Shown in pieces: positions 1 through 13,500 of a stretch of DNA of 64,000 nucleotides (positions are counted from its first letter, which is position 1; the number at the start of each line of letters is the position of its first letter). The stretch is from Cyrtodaria siliqua. Its lineage: Eukaryota > Mollusca > Bivalvia > Adapedonta > Hiatellidae. Under the pieces are notes generated by a model. It did not search any database. It had not been told where the DNA came from and worked only from the letters and a program-made list of their open reading frames with translations. The stretch spans positions 62,001-126,000 of the forward strand of contig JAWPHD010001348.1 of the NCBI GenBank assembly GCA_037043455.1. Reading direction: 5' to 3'. The translations under genes and the position numbers were made by a program.

Positions 1-700
1 CTACTTATAGCTGTGTAAAAGGTGAAACGCGGGTCATTGGAAAATTGTAAACAAACAGCAATTTATAAACGATTACGACAAGTACTGTACTATACACAAA
101 TAACGTAGAAATTAATTACTGGCACTAATTAAGGAAGGTATGTGAATGCAGCTGGTTGCTTTATTGAAGTTATTTTGACACATATTATTAAACAAACTTT
201 GTTTGAGAGTTTGTATTTTGTTTGGCACATTTGGTAACACGATTATCACTTTATTTGTGGCCTGGCGTTGACGATTAAAGCTGAGTAGGCAGATGTTTTG
301 TTTGCAGTTACTATAAAGGGAAACTTTTGAAACGCATTCACGAATGTTGATGTAAAATTGATGATGTAATCAAAGGCGGTTTGGAAATGTGTGAAAGGGG
401 TCATTGTTTCTTTTGATATTCATGAGTTTATATGGTAATTCATAGGAATCGGACGTATTGTAAACATAGTACAGTATCCCCATATGTAGGTCCCCGCATG
501 TATATAAAAATATATTTTAATATACTAGTAGTGGATAGTCAATGTGGTTTATTACATGCATTTACAATATGTCCGATTCCTGTGGGTAATTACATGATGC
601 AGTATTTAATAAAAGATCCTTCATTATTTCAACAATCTTACAAAAAAAGTTACAAATTAACCATGTCTCTATAACGTTCCTTGTAAGGACAAAACCTAAA
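1..700. other. 5' stretch without recognisable gene
   Basis: AT-rich sequence upstream of the first Nup160 exon in the window. I see no Nup160 exon here: the first visible exon starts with one base completing a codon, so the preceding exon lies before position 1. An open frame at 432-674 has no recognisable motif and no splice context. It could be transposon debris. Confidence 0.4.
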
Positions 701-703
701 CAT

Positions 704-937
704 GTGTCTAAAATTACTGAGGAAAATACACCTGGTGATCTTAGAAATGTTGATTTGTGTGATTCTGGTGGTCAATCTGACAGTGAACTTGGATTTAAGG
801 ATAGTAGTGATGGTGTTGATTTGTGTTCACCCAGCCAATCTGAAAATGGATCTATTTCTCGTGATTCTCCAGTGAAATCCAGCCCTAAACGTAATCTACT
901 ACCCACCATGGATACGTCGGTGGCGCGCAGTGTCTAG
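704..937 (+). other. Unassigned acidic/serine-rich open frame
   Basis: A ~78-codon open frame rich in Ser, Asp and Gly (for example SENGSISRDSPVKSSPKRN). The frame stays open upstream of its GTG for at least 11 codons (reads TFLVRTKPKH), so the GTG is not a true start. Base composition looks coding-like, but no family is recognised and it does not match Nup160. It ends about 20 bp before a hAT-like terminal region, so it may be a decayed transposon reading frame. Function is not assigned. Confidence 0.25.
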
Positions 938-956
938 AAAAGTTTGGTACGTTGAC

Positions 957-1106
957 AAAGGCTTGATTTTGGGACAAGTGACTTTTGAATTTGGGGCAAG
1001 TGACATTTTGGACAGGGCAAGTGGATTTTGAACAGGGCAAGTGGATTCTGAAAATCCACTTGCCCTGGGCAAGTGGATTTTCAAAATATTTCCAGAGCCA
1101 TGCCTG
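957..1106 (+). mobile_element. hAT-like element, right terminal region with GGGCAAGT repeats
   Basis: Four copies of a phrase built on GGGCAAGTG (and one variant, GGACAAGTG) alternate with T/A-rich spacers, and one inverted pair (CCACTTGCCC / GGGCAAGTGG) forms a short hairpin. The right edge, read on the minus strand, begins CAGGCATGGCTCTGG and continues with the same series as the right end of the element at 17104-17940. The left partner was not found in the window, so the element is truncated or starts further upstream. Confidence 0.5.
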
Positions 1107-1362
1107 TATTTTTAAGATCATTGACATCAATTAACATCATGTTTTTCTGTATAGACCAGATATTTGAGTCTGCAAAATTATTGTTATTAAGATAACATGC
1201 TGTGAAAGATGTTGCCATTAAATAACAGCATTTAAAAATAATTATTGAACCAAATTTTGTATCTATTGTGCATTTTGCACTCGTAGTTGATAAAATAATC
1301 GTAAAACTTCACTACAGAAGACAGGGTATTGTCAGCTATTAAGTATATATTTTGTCGTGCAG

Positions 1363-1519
1363 GGACGAAGGACCAGGTATGTGGTCGGAGGTGTTGTTAC
1401 AGCCCCCGGAGATTGCTGACCTCAATATCCCACCGTACAGAGACCCACGGGAGGTGTACATGGAACGCTTGTTCCAGCCGGGCCGCTTCAGTAAACAGGA
1501 CATCAGGCGTGCTCTCAGT
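1363..1519 (+). CDS. NUP160: NUP160 exon a (residues 1-52 of visible part)
   Basis: Begins after TGCAG with one base completing a codon and ends at GTGAGT in phase 0. Encodes DEGPGMWSEVLLQPPEIADL and then PPYRDPREVYMERLFQPGRF, which matches the Nup160 segment just after the beta-propeller (DPRE.YL..LF.P.R.S). It is the first Nup160 exon in the window, not the gene start. Confidence 0.88.
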
Positions 1520-4500
1520 GTGAGTTAACATTATATGAACCAGCCGATTTTGAAAAATCACAGTCAAAATTAAGTGAGAGTGGGGTGAACAAATATCAAA
1601 ATATATTTTTTGGTAAACAGCACTCACACTTATTTTCTCAGTATTATTATATGTTAAAATAGAAATATCTAATTTCACATTTATCTGAATTAAAAGACCA
1701 TACCTCAGAGGCACAACCCATTTGGTATTGGGTCTTGCTGTTAGCAGTTTATTTTGCTCATAATTTCTGCCTTATTCACAATTACACTTCTGATACTTAG
1801 CAATACTTGTGTATACAGGGTTCTTTATAGCTAAACAAAGAATAAGATATAAAAGTGAGACAAAAATTTGTTTGTAAGAATAAAATACAATCTGAAGGGT
1901 AGGAAAAGCAAGTAACACCCACCTTCTTGCAACCTATGATTTGTATTGAGTAACATGCATAGCCTAATGAATAAACCATTCTAAACATTGCAGTTACAAG
2001 TATATAGTCAGTCCCTGGATCCCTCTGTCACTGGTGATGCTGGTTTGAATGTAAACACGCTAAAACAGGATGTGACAATCGCCGTGGAAACAGAGGTTTG
2101 TTTACATCTCATCTGTTTAAATCAAACATGTTTTTCAAAATGTAGGTTTCGCAATGCCAGATTGTGAATTTTCTTTCTATAAGTGTATTTCTATTAGTCG
2201 TAGTATTTCACCGATATAATTGAATTATTCAGTGTACTGCGAGACCAAATCTATAAATCGCGAGATCGGAGCATGTTATAATTTGTAATTCGCTATATTT
2301 GTACAGATCCGTAGTGCGGCTGTAGACTACGAGATGCAGGAGGATGACTACTATCAGTTACAGTTGGAACAGTGGACCAAGTTCTACTCATGCTGTATAC
2401 AGTATCACGAGGTATGTATGTCATACAGTCTTATATGTGTAAATGAGTATATTTAAGAATTGATTCCCATTTTGCGGTGTTTATGCGGTTTGAAAGGTCG
2501 GTAGTATATGGCAAAGTCCATGAAGCGCGTCGGAGCTTAATTTGCATTCATGGTAAATTTCAGGTAAATTTGCATTCACTTTGGCCATTTAATACCGCAT
2601 CAATGTCGAAAAAATGTGAATCAATTCTGATATTTACTTTATTTCCAAAACCATACCTTGGGAGAATGATAATGATAAAAAAGTGCAAGAGAAGCAACTC
2701 CAGTCGTCGTTTATTCAGTCGATTGCATAACCATTTTCTATAGAAGCACATTGGATGCGTGCGCAGTCGTGTGTTCTAGCGAAATCGGGCATATATAATA
2801 ATATATATAATTTTTATTTTCAACAGACAGTGTACCAATTGAATATAAATTAAATACATATGTAGAACTTGGTATCCGTCCATGACTGCATCTTCCACAC
2901 AAAAACCGACCATCATATTTGGCATGACGTGCTAAAAATGAAACACCATTCAAATAAACAAATGTAATTTTGCATGGCTATGTGACACTGGGTCTGCCCA
3001 TCTACCAGGGGATACCGGTGACGTCCGTCATACGTCTGCGTAACAACCTGAGTATTTCACATCATGGTAGTCGTGAAGGATATCAGTAACTCCTGTATTA
3101 CACTGATGTTTGGATAAGTGTTGAAAGCAGTAAAAATGGGAACCAGTGAGCCTGTACTAGGTAAACTACGCCGTCACTGTCAATTCACTGTTTGGTCTAT
3201 TGATAAAACATGGTCATGATGTGGTCCATCATAAAGCTCCCAAGTGATGGGTGTGATTTAAGTTTCTTTTAGATTTAAATATAAATATATGCAATCACAT
3301 ATAGATTGACAGCATGTCTCAAACATGAATTTTCAAAAAGTATTGTTTGATTTTTAAATTCAGTAAATTCTTAAGCTTCATTACAGTGACTATTATAATT
3401 ACAACTTTACTGCTGTCATGATAGGTGTGCGAGAACGTGTAGAGGTGTGTATCTCTCCACCCACATGACCAATGGCCAATGGTAACGTATATAAATGTTA
3501 TTGATTTTACAGGTGGGCAGTAAACTGAAGGGTCTGTTTGCTGACAGCATTACTGGACTTGTTGGACTCATTAGAAAGGTAACCTCCCTTAGATGTCATT
3601 AAACATACATTTCCTGCATATGGTCACATATTAAAGAAAATAAACGTGTTTTTCATCTCGAAATAGACCCAACTAATCGAAAAGAGGAAAGTCCTAATAA
3701 ATAATTTTGCTCATAAAGTTATAATTATAAAATTCATATTTGCCTCCTAATGTCAGAAAAGGCATAGCAAACCTGTTCCTTACATTTTGTGTGATATCAT
3801 TGTCTAACGGTGGGGCCGTGGTGTAATGCCACCTCAGTTTAGTAATCCAGGGATCGTGTATTGTATCCCAGCCAGGACTGTATATGTGTGATATCATTGT
3901 CTGACGGTGGGCCGTGGTGTAATGCCACCTCAGTTTAGTAATCCAGGGATCGTGTATTGTATCCCAGCCGGGACTGTATATGTGTGATATCATTGTCTAA
4001 CGGTGGGCCGTGGTGTAATGCCATCTCAGTTGAGTAATCCAGGGATCGTGTATTGTATCCCAGCCAGGATTGTATATGGATTAATTCTCGAAATACATCA
4101 ATTTCACATCTGCTCAGTCCTTCGGATGAGACTTCAAACCGAGGTCTGCCCACTAAAATGCCCATTGCCATACAGAGAGGATAAATAAACGCTTATATGC
4201 ATGATGATGTGTCTTACTACAGGGGTGTGTGACCTACCTGCGACCATGTGACAATATAGAGGAACTCTACCACAGCAGCATCCAAGTTGACCCTTCACCT
4301 CTGGTGGCCCAGTCCAACTCTCCAGATGGTAAGAACTTTGTCTCGTAGACATTACATTTAGTTTGATAACACCGGCCAAGCTGTAAATGAATAACCTGCT
4401 GGTTTAAATACACCACTGGAGAGGCTGTAAATAACTTGACATGATGATTAGGCTTGGCTTTATTACAACTTGACATGATGATTAGGGTTGGCTTTATTAC

Positions 4501-7500
4501 AACTTGACATGGTGATTAGGGTTGGCTTTATTACAACTTGACATGGTGATTAGGGTTGGCTTTATTACAACCTGACATCATGATTAGGGTTGGCTTTGTT
4601 ACAACCTGACATGATGATTAGGGTTGGCTTTATTACAACTTGACATGGTGATTAGGGTTGGCTTTATTACAACTTGACATGGTGATTAGGGTTGGCTTTA
4701 TTACAACTTGACATGATGATTAGGCTTGGCTTTATTACAACTTGACATGATGATTAGGGTTGGCTTTATTACAACTTGACATGATGATTAGGGTTGGCTT
4801 TATTACAACTTGACATGATGATTAGGGTTGGCTTTATTACAACTTGACATGGTGATTAGGGTTGGCTTTATTACAACTTGACATGGTGATTAGGGTTGGC
4901 TTTATTACAACTTGACATGATGATTAGGGTTGGCTTTATTACAACTTGACATGATGATTAGGCTTGGCTTTATTACAACTTGACATGATGATTAGGGTTG
5001 GCTTTATTACAACTTGACATGATGATTAGGGTTGGCTTTATTACAACTTGACATGGTGATTAGGGTTGGCTTTATTACAACTTGACATGGTGATTAGGGT
5101 TGGCTTTATTACAACTTGACATGATGATTAGGGTTGGCTTTATTACAACTTGACATGGTGATTAGGGTTGGCTTTATTACAACTTGACATGATAATTAGG
5201 GTTGGCTTTATTACAACTTGACATGATGATTAGGGTTGGCTTTATTACAACTTGACATGGTGATTAGGCTTGGCTTTATTACAACTTGACATGATGGTTA
5301 GGGTTGGATGTATTACACCAGTTCAAGCTGTAAATGACAAAGCAGTTTGTCTCCTAGATTACATAAAGTAGACAATTTTGAAGGTTTGTATGGTTTACAA
5401 TGGCTTGACTTCAGTTAAACTAATTTTGTACAGTTAGTATTCGTCAGTTACGTAATGATTCTCAGTTTGAGCTCGCGCAAGTTATGCCCGAGTTTGACGC
5501 TGGTGGCAATTGTTGGCCGTCTGTGACATAGCAGGCATTTATTTGCCGTTTCAACACTGTTTTAACCCGATTATGTTTGTTTTGAGTACACTTCCGTGAT
5601 AGATTAGGTTTTGGTTCGAATACATCCGGTTCACGGTAATCTGTTTGGTTACACTGTCTTGTCCAAATGACTTTATATGCTTAAGTTTGGTTTAAATCTA
5701 ACTTGACATGATGATTAGGTTTGGTTTGATAACACCTGTCAAAGCTGAAAATGCCTAGCTTTTTATGTAAAGTTGATACATTCAGAGAGTGAGATGAAGA
5801 GAGATGTGACGCTATTGTTTGAGGCGCTTCAGTCAGTCAGCATGGATATATCGGGGGACCTGGCCACACAGTTCGAACACGAGATCTCCACCAATCAGAA
5901 TCTAGACATGATTGCGACACAGCTGGTGGATAACCTGATTCTCAATCATGAGTAAGTACCTTATTATATGTGGATGCTGTACGAGGGTTTACTGCAACGC
6001 TGTTGTACCTTCTTTGTTTATATATGTAGTTATGTCAGAGTTGCATTAGGCAAGCCATATATTTTCCCTTTCAGTGATGGGTTTGCCTATTAAGGTACAT
6101 TTTAAAGAATTTCTCCTTTTATTGAAGTAGAAGTAAGTAACTTCGGTATTAATGTTGGCTGATCATTATTGTATTGTAGTGTTGTTTATATTTGAATATG
6201 AAGATGATCAGACATTCACTAACATTTGCTTATAGGCGTTTAGCGGACCTATTTTTCTCCAAATCCAACTCCTTAATTTTATGCTTAAAATGGGGGGAAT
6301 AAAAGTAAAAGAAATCTCTCCATAATTTCCATAATTTCTTGACCATTCCCATCTTTGTGTAGTGCCGAGGAAGGTTTGGCTGAGACTGGTTCTCTGTCCT
6401 ACAACATCAGACTGATACACGACCTGTCCGCAGTGGTCAACATGGTCCTCAAGGCACTCGACCTCTCTCCTCATATTGAGGATGAACAAATGATGGAAGA
6501 GGCGGGTAAGTATTGCAAACCTTTGTATCCGACTTATTACACATTCTTGAAGACTCATTGTCAAGCATTTAACGGAGACAGAGCAATCTTAAAATATTTA
6601 TCCGTTCTCATAATTAGCGCCTCAATTGGTTAAATCAAGTGTCATTTTGACTAAATCTGCTGGCATATAATGAAATAAAAAGTAAATAAAATGGAGAGTT
6701 TAAATTGTCTTGGTTATTTTACGATATGTAAAATTATATGGCCTGATATGGCCACAGTGGAAAGCATGTTCGACTCCGAATCTGGAGGTCAGGGTCACGG
6801 GCTCAAGTCTGACACCTCTGGGTTTCCTACGGACACAGGGAGGTAACTCAGTGGCGTCGGTGAGACTCAAACCTGTGGTCACTTCCCTTAGTTTCGTTCA
6901 TTGGATGAGCACATGAACCGGGAGGTCCCGTGAGTCTGTTTGGTAGTAAGGGTTCCCAGATTTCTATGTATCGTTCCCCTCTCTCTACGGTGGCTCAAAA
7001 TAACCTAAACAGTGTGTTGATTAGCCGTTAAACAACTGTTCAATTAAATTACCCTGCCATTTTTCTTCAGTGTTTGTTGTCAGATTTGCTTTTCCAGAAG
7101 TCTCATGCAATGTCATAGCACCGGGATAGTAAAGACGTTGCATCTGAAATGTCTCACCTCTCACCGCTGCGGGTTCGAATCCTATTCGTAGCTCGACATG
7201 TCAAGTGAGAAAGTGTCCATTCTTACGGATGGCGAAAGGTTCTACCCAGGAAAAATGAGATGGGCTGCCTGTACCACAAACAAATAAACCGTCATGTACT
7301 AAAAATTACGTAAAACACCATTCGAACAAGTGAAATGTCATATTTTTTAGGAAGACTATTGCTTCTAAATGGTTAGCAAATTGACCAGTAACATTTACCT
7401 TTTGTTTTAGACCTGAACACAACTCGGCAGATGAATTTAAGCAAGCTGTTCACCGGTAAGATTGGAGTAGATGTGCTGTCATCCAGTCTGGGGCAGTTTG

Positions 7501-10500
7501 CAGAGACACGCCTCCATGTGCTGAGGGACCTGTATTTGTTACAGATAGCGGCTGTTAGGCTTGGAGACAAGGTAGGCAAATTACACAACACCCAGGTAAC
7601 CTTGGCCCTGGAAAAGTACACTCATTGTTCATATTGACGATTGAAATTCCTGTTTGGATGAGTTGCTTCTTTTAAACCACACAATTGTTTTCTCCGTTTT
7701 GACTGTATTGATGGCTAGCTTTGTATCAGCATACCAAAATGTATCTGGAAACCCAAGAATAAAGCAAATTAAAGCGGCAAACAAAGTGTCAGTGTACTAT
7801 TAAAGTTGAACCAAGATGTGTACTTCCGTACTTGGAACTGATACCATGACCATACACAGGGTTCTCCACAGGATTATTTTCAAGCATAGTGGCATTTACC
7901 GTGTGCTGGGGGAGGGTACGGGAGGGGGAAACGCCCTCGTGTGTTCGATTTTTTTGGCTTTTAGTAACTGCCTGTATTGACGGTGAGGCACTCTTTTGTG
8001 TGATATTAGTGATGTTAGGAAGCCATATATAATTATATATTTATGATAATAAACAATATAATAAATAATCCACGTTTTAATTAAAAAAACAAACTCATAA
8101 AAATATTTACTAAAATAAGTTCATACACAATAATACAACACACATCAACACAACATGCAACATTTGAAATACATACAATAAACAATAATGAATAATCCAT
8201 GTTTTAATACACAATGAAGAAGAAATTTAAACATACATACAAAGATTTATTATAAGTTTATACACAAAAATACAACATATACATCAACACATCATGCACA
8301 CATATAATACCATCAACTACACAATATTCATCCCTGGAAATAAAACAGCACATTTGATAATACTTAAAAAATATAACCTTAGCACTCAAATAAATCCAAC
8401 ACAAGTTAGCCCATTCAATGTCTTGACTTGTACACATTAGCTAGCAGTTCCTATTCAGATGCTTGACCTTCTAGGTCTGGCCATGTGCCATTCTTCCACT
8501 GCCCTGTCATATTCAAACTCTGATGGAGGTGGGCCCTGCATTGTTACTGCCAGCAGTGTATTGAGAACTCTGTTACACAGAGTTGACCTGTGCTGTCTTA
8601 ATTCTCTTGAGTGTAGAGAATCCCCTCTCGCAATCTGCTGTTGATGTTGGAAGAAGCAGACCAACAGCTGCAATATTGTACAAGTTGGGGTGAGACTCCT
8701 GTAGCTCTCTGTCATTCTTTGTAACCTCCCTCACTTGTCTCCACTCGATCATCATTGAATCTTCATCCAGGTTAAAGTGGCGGGCCAAGGTCTGAAGAAA
8801 CATATATAAATAATTTAATATATTATAAATATATAATAGACCAACACGCTTAATAATAGTAATAACTGAATTATTATTGTTTTATTTTGTAAGTAATTTC
8901 TAGTATTTTTGTTTTCAAAATATTGACAAGCTTTGAAGTAAACAGATAAATAAACTACCTTCATATCTTCTTCTTTTTTTTTCAAATGACCAGATATTAT
9001 CCCAAAATTGCTATTTATTTTATTTATTAAGGTACAAACTTCAATCAAATGACAATCAAAACAATTATACTTACTTACGCAAAACAAACAAACTCTTGTG
9101 TCATGATGAGCACGTCGCATCTTTCATTTCCGTCTTGAACAATACACGTAAGCCGATACACAAACTGCCAATATTAACAAACTTTCCAGTTCCACTGCTT
9201 TAAGTTACATTGTCCCATCCCAATTACCTCCCAATTACTGATTAATCCACAACAACCCAACATAATCCAATCAAATCGTAATAATTGCAATTTGTTGTCA
9301 ACAATCCACTTATCACACAGCGTGTTATCGCACCTTCTGCATACTGCATAGATCAGTCACATGTTACTTGTGTGTATTGTTTGACGCGAGTTTATGAATT
9401 TGTGTATGGTGCGCATAAGGGTTTTTAAAGGCGGTGTTTGCCTTCAGATCAAAGCACCGTGCTCTGGTTTTCGCAGTTTAGGCACCGCGGGATGTATGAT
9501 TTTGGAAGTCAAGCGCAGCGGCTCCGCTATGCTTAAATGGCCTGTGGAGAACCCTGCATACAGTACTCTAGAATAAATATAGTGCATCAAAGAAAACAAG
9601 GCTATTTTTTAGCCCAAGAGCTGCATAAATTTGTACTATGATTTTTTTACGAGTAGAGATATCATTCTCGTGTTTTCTTTCTTTATTTTGAATGTAATGT
9701 ATCATACTTTGTTGAAATCCTGAGTAAAATGCAGAACAAGTAGAATTTTGTGCAGGGCGATACTTCTGATATTACTTGAGGGGACATTTAAGCAATCTTC
9801 CATCCCTGAGTGTTTATTCCAGGTGGGTGTGGGTGCAGACATAGTCCACAGTATACAGCATGATCTGCTGCCCTACAACGCCAACCTCCTGAAGGCCTAC
9901 CTCCTGGTCCACTGGGCCTCCCGTACACTGGCTGTGTCAACACAGGCAAACACATTGTAAGTAGTGTCAAGGGTTCAGTGCAAAACTACTATCTCCTTCT
10001 TTATTCATATGTAGTTACAATAGTTTTGCGCTGACCCCTCGAGATGGTCAACTGGAAACTTGAAACATGTCCTGTCAATTGTGGATCTTAGTTATGATTG
10101 TTGTTAATTGTGTCTACTTTCCTATAAATATGTTATTGAAATGACCTTTATTTCCACGATCAACTTATAGTCTTAATTGGGATTTAGTGTTTATGGAAAT
10201 TTGAAATATAAAACTATCTTGCTTGTAAGATGTTTGTAATGTTTGCCAGCATTACCCTATTGTATATACGTGCTCCAGTATCAAACCAAAGACAACACAA
10301 CAATATGAGTGGATATCTTCTATGATTTCATGATTGATTATCCTCTATGATGTGTGATTGATTATCCTCTATGATGCACGATTGATTTTCCTCTATGATG
10401 CGTGATTGATTATCCTCTATGATGCGCGATTGATTATCCTCTTTGATGTGTGATTGATTTTCCTCTATGATGCATGATTGATTATCCTCTATGATGCGTG

Positions 10501-13500
10501 ATTGATTATCCTCTTTGATGCATGATTGATTATCCTCTATGATGTGTGATTGATTTTCCTCTTTGATGCGTGATTGATTTTCCTCTATGATGCGTGATTG
10601 TTTTTTCCTCTATGATGCGTGATTGATTTTCCTCTTTGATGCGTTATTGATTTTCCTCTTTGATGCATGATTGATTTTCCTCTATGATGCGTGATTAATT
10701 TTCCTCTATGATGCATGATTGATTTTCCTCTATTGTTTTGTTTTAAAATCCTATTCCACTGGACAATTTCAGAGACTCGAATATCCGCCAGTTGTCAACG
10801 CTGGATATATCTGAGTCACCCAGTCTGATGAATTACAACATGGCTTCAGCACTCATACACAAAATAGGTGGGTGAAACTTGATCTGTTAGTAATTATTGT
10901 AAACAGATTTATATTAATATACATAAATTTGATGGTCTTAATTTAAAAATTATGTATCTGCCATCTGTCATAATTAGAATCCGGGAAACAGACCTTCAAA
11001 ATGTAATTATGTTCTTTGTATTAAAGTGATTGTTTTTAAATGTTTGTATGTATCAGGGAATAAAATATGTTTAAACCAGATTTGCAACTTTATTCCATTA
11101 CAGATCACAGTGGTGCTAGCCTTCTGGAGCTGTTTATACAGGGTTGTGGGGGAGACAGGGCTCGCTCCATCCTGGCCAACACACGCTTTATAGACGAGGA
11201 CCCTGGTGCCACCTGGTCCGCTGGACTGCTATGCTTTGTCAAGTCACTCGCTAAACTTGTGTATCCTTTCTTTCCCTGTTGGTTATCTTGTATGGTAGTT
11301 ACCAAGATAGACTGTTGTTGGTTATCTTGTATGGTAGTTATCCCTGTTGGTTATCTTGTAGGGTAGTTACCAAGATAGAGTGTTGTTGGTTATCTTGTAT
11401 GGTAGTTATCCCTGTTGGTTATCTTGTAGGGTAGTTACCAAGATAGACTGTTATTGGTTATCTTGTATGGTAGTTATCCCTCTTGGTTATCTTGTAGGGT
11501 AGTTATCAAGATAGACTGTTGTTGGTTATCTTGTATGGTAGTTATCCCTCTTGGTTATCTTGTATGGTAGTTACCAAGATAGACTGTTGTTGGTTATCTT
11601 GTATGGTAGTTATCCCTCTTGGTTATCTTGTAGGGTAGTTACCAAGATAGACTGTTGTTGGTTATCTTGTATGGTAGTTATCCCTCTTGGTTATCTTGTA
11701 TGGTAGTTACCAAGATAGACTGTTGTTGGTTATCTTGTATGGTAGTTATCCCTCTTGGTTATCTTGTAGGGTAGTTACCAAGATAGACTGTTGTTGGTTA
11801 TCTTGTATGGTAGTTACCCCTCTTGGTTATCTTGTATGGTAGTTACCAAGATAGACTGTTGTTGGTTATCTTGTAGGGTAGTTACCAAGATAGACTGTTG
11901 TTGGTTATCTTGTATGGTAGTTATCCCTCTTGGTTATCTTGTATGGTAGTTATCCCTGTTGGTTATCTTGTATGGTAGTTATCCCTCTTGGTTATCTTGT
12001 AGGGTAGTTACCAAGATAGACTTGTTGGTTATCTTGTATGGTAGTTATCCCTGTTGGTTATCTTGTATGGTAGTTATCCCTGTTGGTTATCTTGTATGGT
12101 AGTTATCCCTGTTGGTTATCTTGTATGGTAGTTATCCCTGTTGGTTATCTTGTATGGTAGTTATCCCTCTTGGTTATCATGTAGGGTAGTTACCAAGATA
12201 GACTGTTATTGGTTATCTTGTATGGTAGTTATCCCTGTTGGTTATCTTGTATGGTAGTTATCCCTGTTGGTTATCTTGTAGGGTAGTTATCCCTGTTGGT
12301 TATCTTGTATGGTAGTTATCCCTCTTGGTTATCATGTAGGGTAGTTACCAAGATAGACTGTTATTGGTTATCTTGTATGGTAGTTATCCCTGTTGGTTAT
12401 CTTGTATGGTAGTGATCCCTCTTGGTTATCTTGTAGGGTAGTTACCAAGATAGAGTGTTGTTGGTTATCTTGTATGGTAGTTATCTCTCTTGGTTATCTT
12501 GTAGGGTAGTTATCAAGATAGACTGTTGTTGGTTATCTTGTATGGTAGTTATCCCTCTTGGTTATCTTGTAGGGTAGTTACCAAGATAGACTGTTGTTGG
12601 TTATCTTGTATGGTAGTTACCAAGATATACTGTTGTTGGTTATCTTGTATGGTAGTTATCCCTCTTGGTTATCTTGTAGGGTAGTTACCAAGATAGACTG
12701 TTGTTGGTTATCTTGTATGGTAGTTATCCCTGTTGGTTATCTTGTAGGGTAGTTACCAAGATAGACTGTTGTTGGTTATCTTGTATGGTAGTTATCCCTG
12801 TTGGTTATCTTGTATGGTAGTTACCAAGATAGACTGTTGTTGGTTATCTTGTATGGTAGTTATCCCTCTTGGTTATCTTGTAGGGTAGTTACCAAGATAG
12901 AGTGTTGTTGGTTATCTTGTATGGTAGTTATCCCTCTTGGTTATCTTGTAGGGTAGTTATCAAGATAGACTGTTGTTGGTTATCTTGTATGGTAGTTATC
13001 CCTCTTGGTTATCTTGTAGGGTAGTTACCAAGATAGACTGTTGTTGGTTATCTTGTATGGTAGTTATCCCTCTTGGTTATCTTGTAGGGTAGTTATCAAG
13101 ATAGACTGTTGTTGGTTATCTTGTATGGTAGTTATCCCTCTTGGTTATCTTGTAGGGTAGTTACCAAGATAGACTGTTGTTTAGTTTCTTGTTTTGAATT
13201 TTACTTGTTTGGTACAACTGATTTCAAGTGTCTATTCTCTTGTATGGCAGGAGTATATAGTACTGGTTCTACCTAGGAATAATGGATGTTTGCCAAAACC
13301 ACTAAAAATTGACTGTCATACATAGCCTAAAATGCACTGGAAAATGACGTTAAACATAGAAAAAACAAACAAATACATGTACAATTGTTTTCTATTTGAA
13401 GTAAAAATGTTATCTCAAATTAAACCCCGTGTGGTTCCCGTGGGCCCCGTTTGGTCACGGGGCAAAGAATAGGGCCACTGCAGATCCCTTTGGAGGGGTA

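Noticed and set aside
6208..6564. 118-codon minus frame
   Set aside because: It is the antisense shadow of Nup160 exon g.
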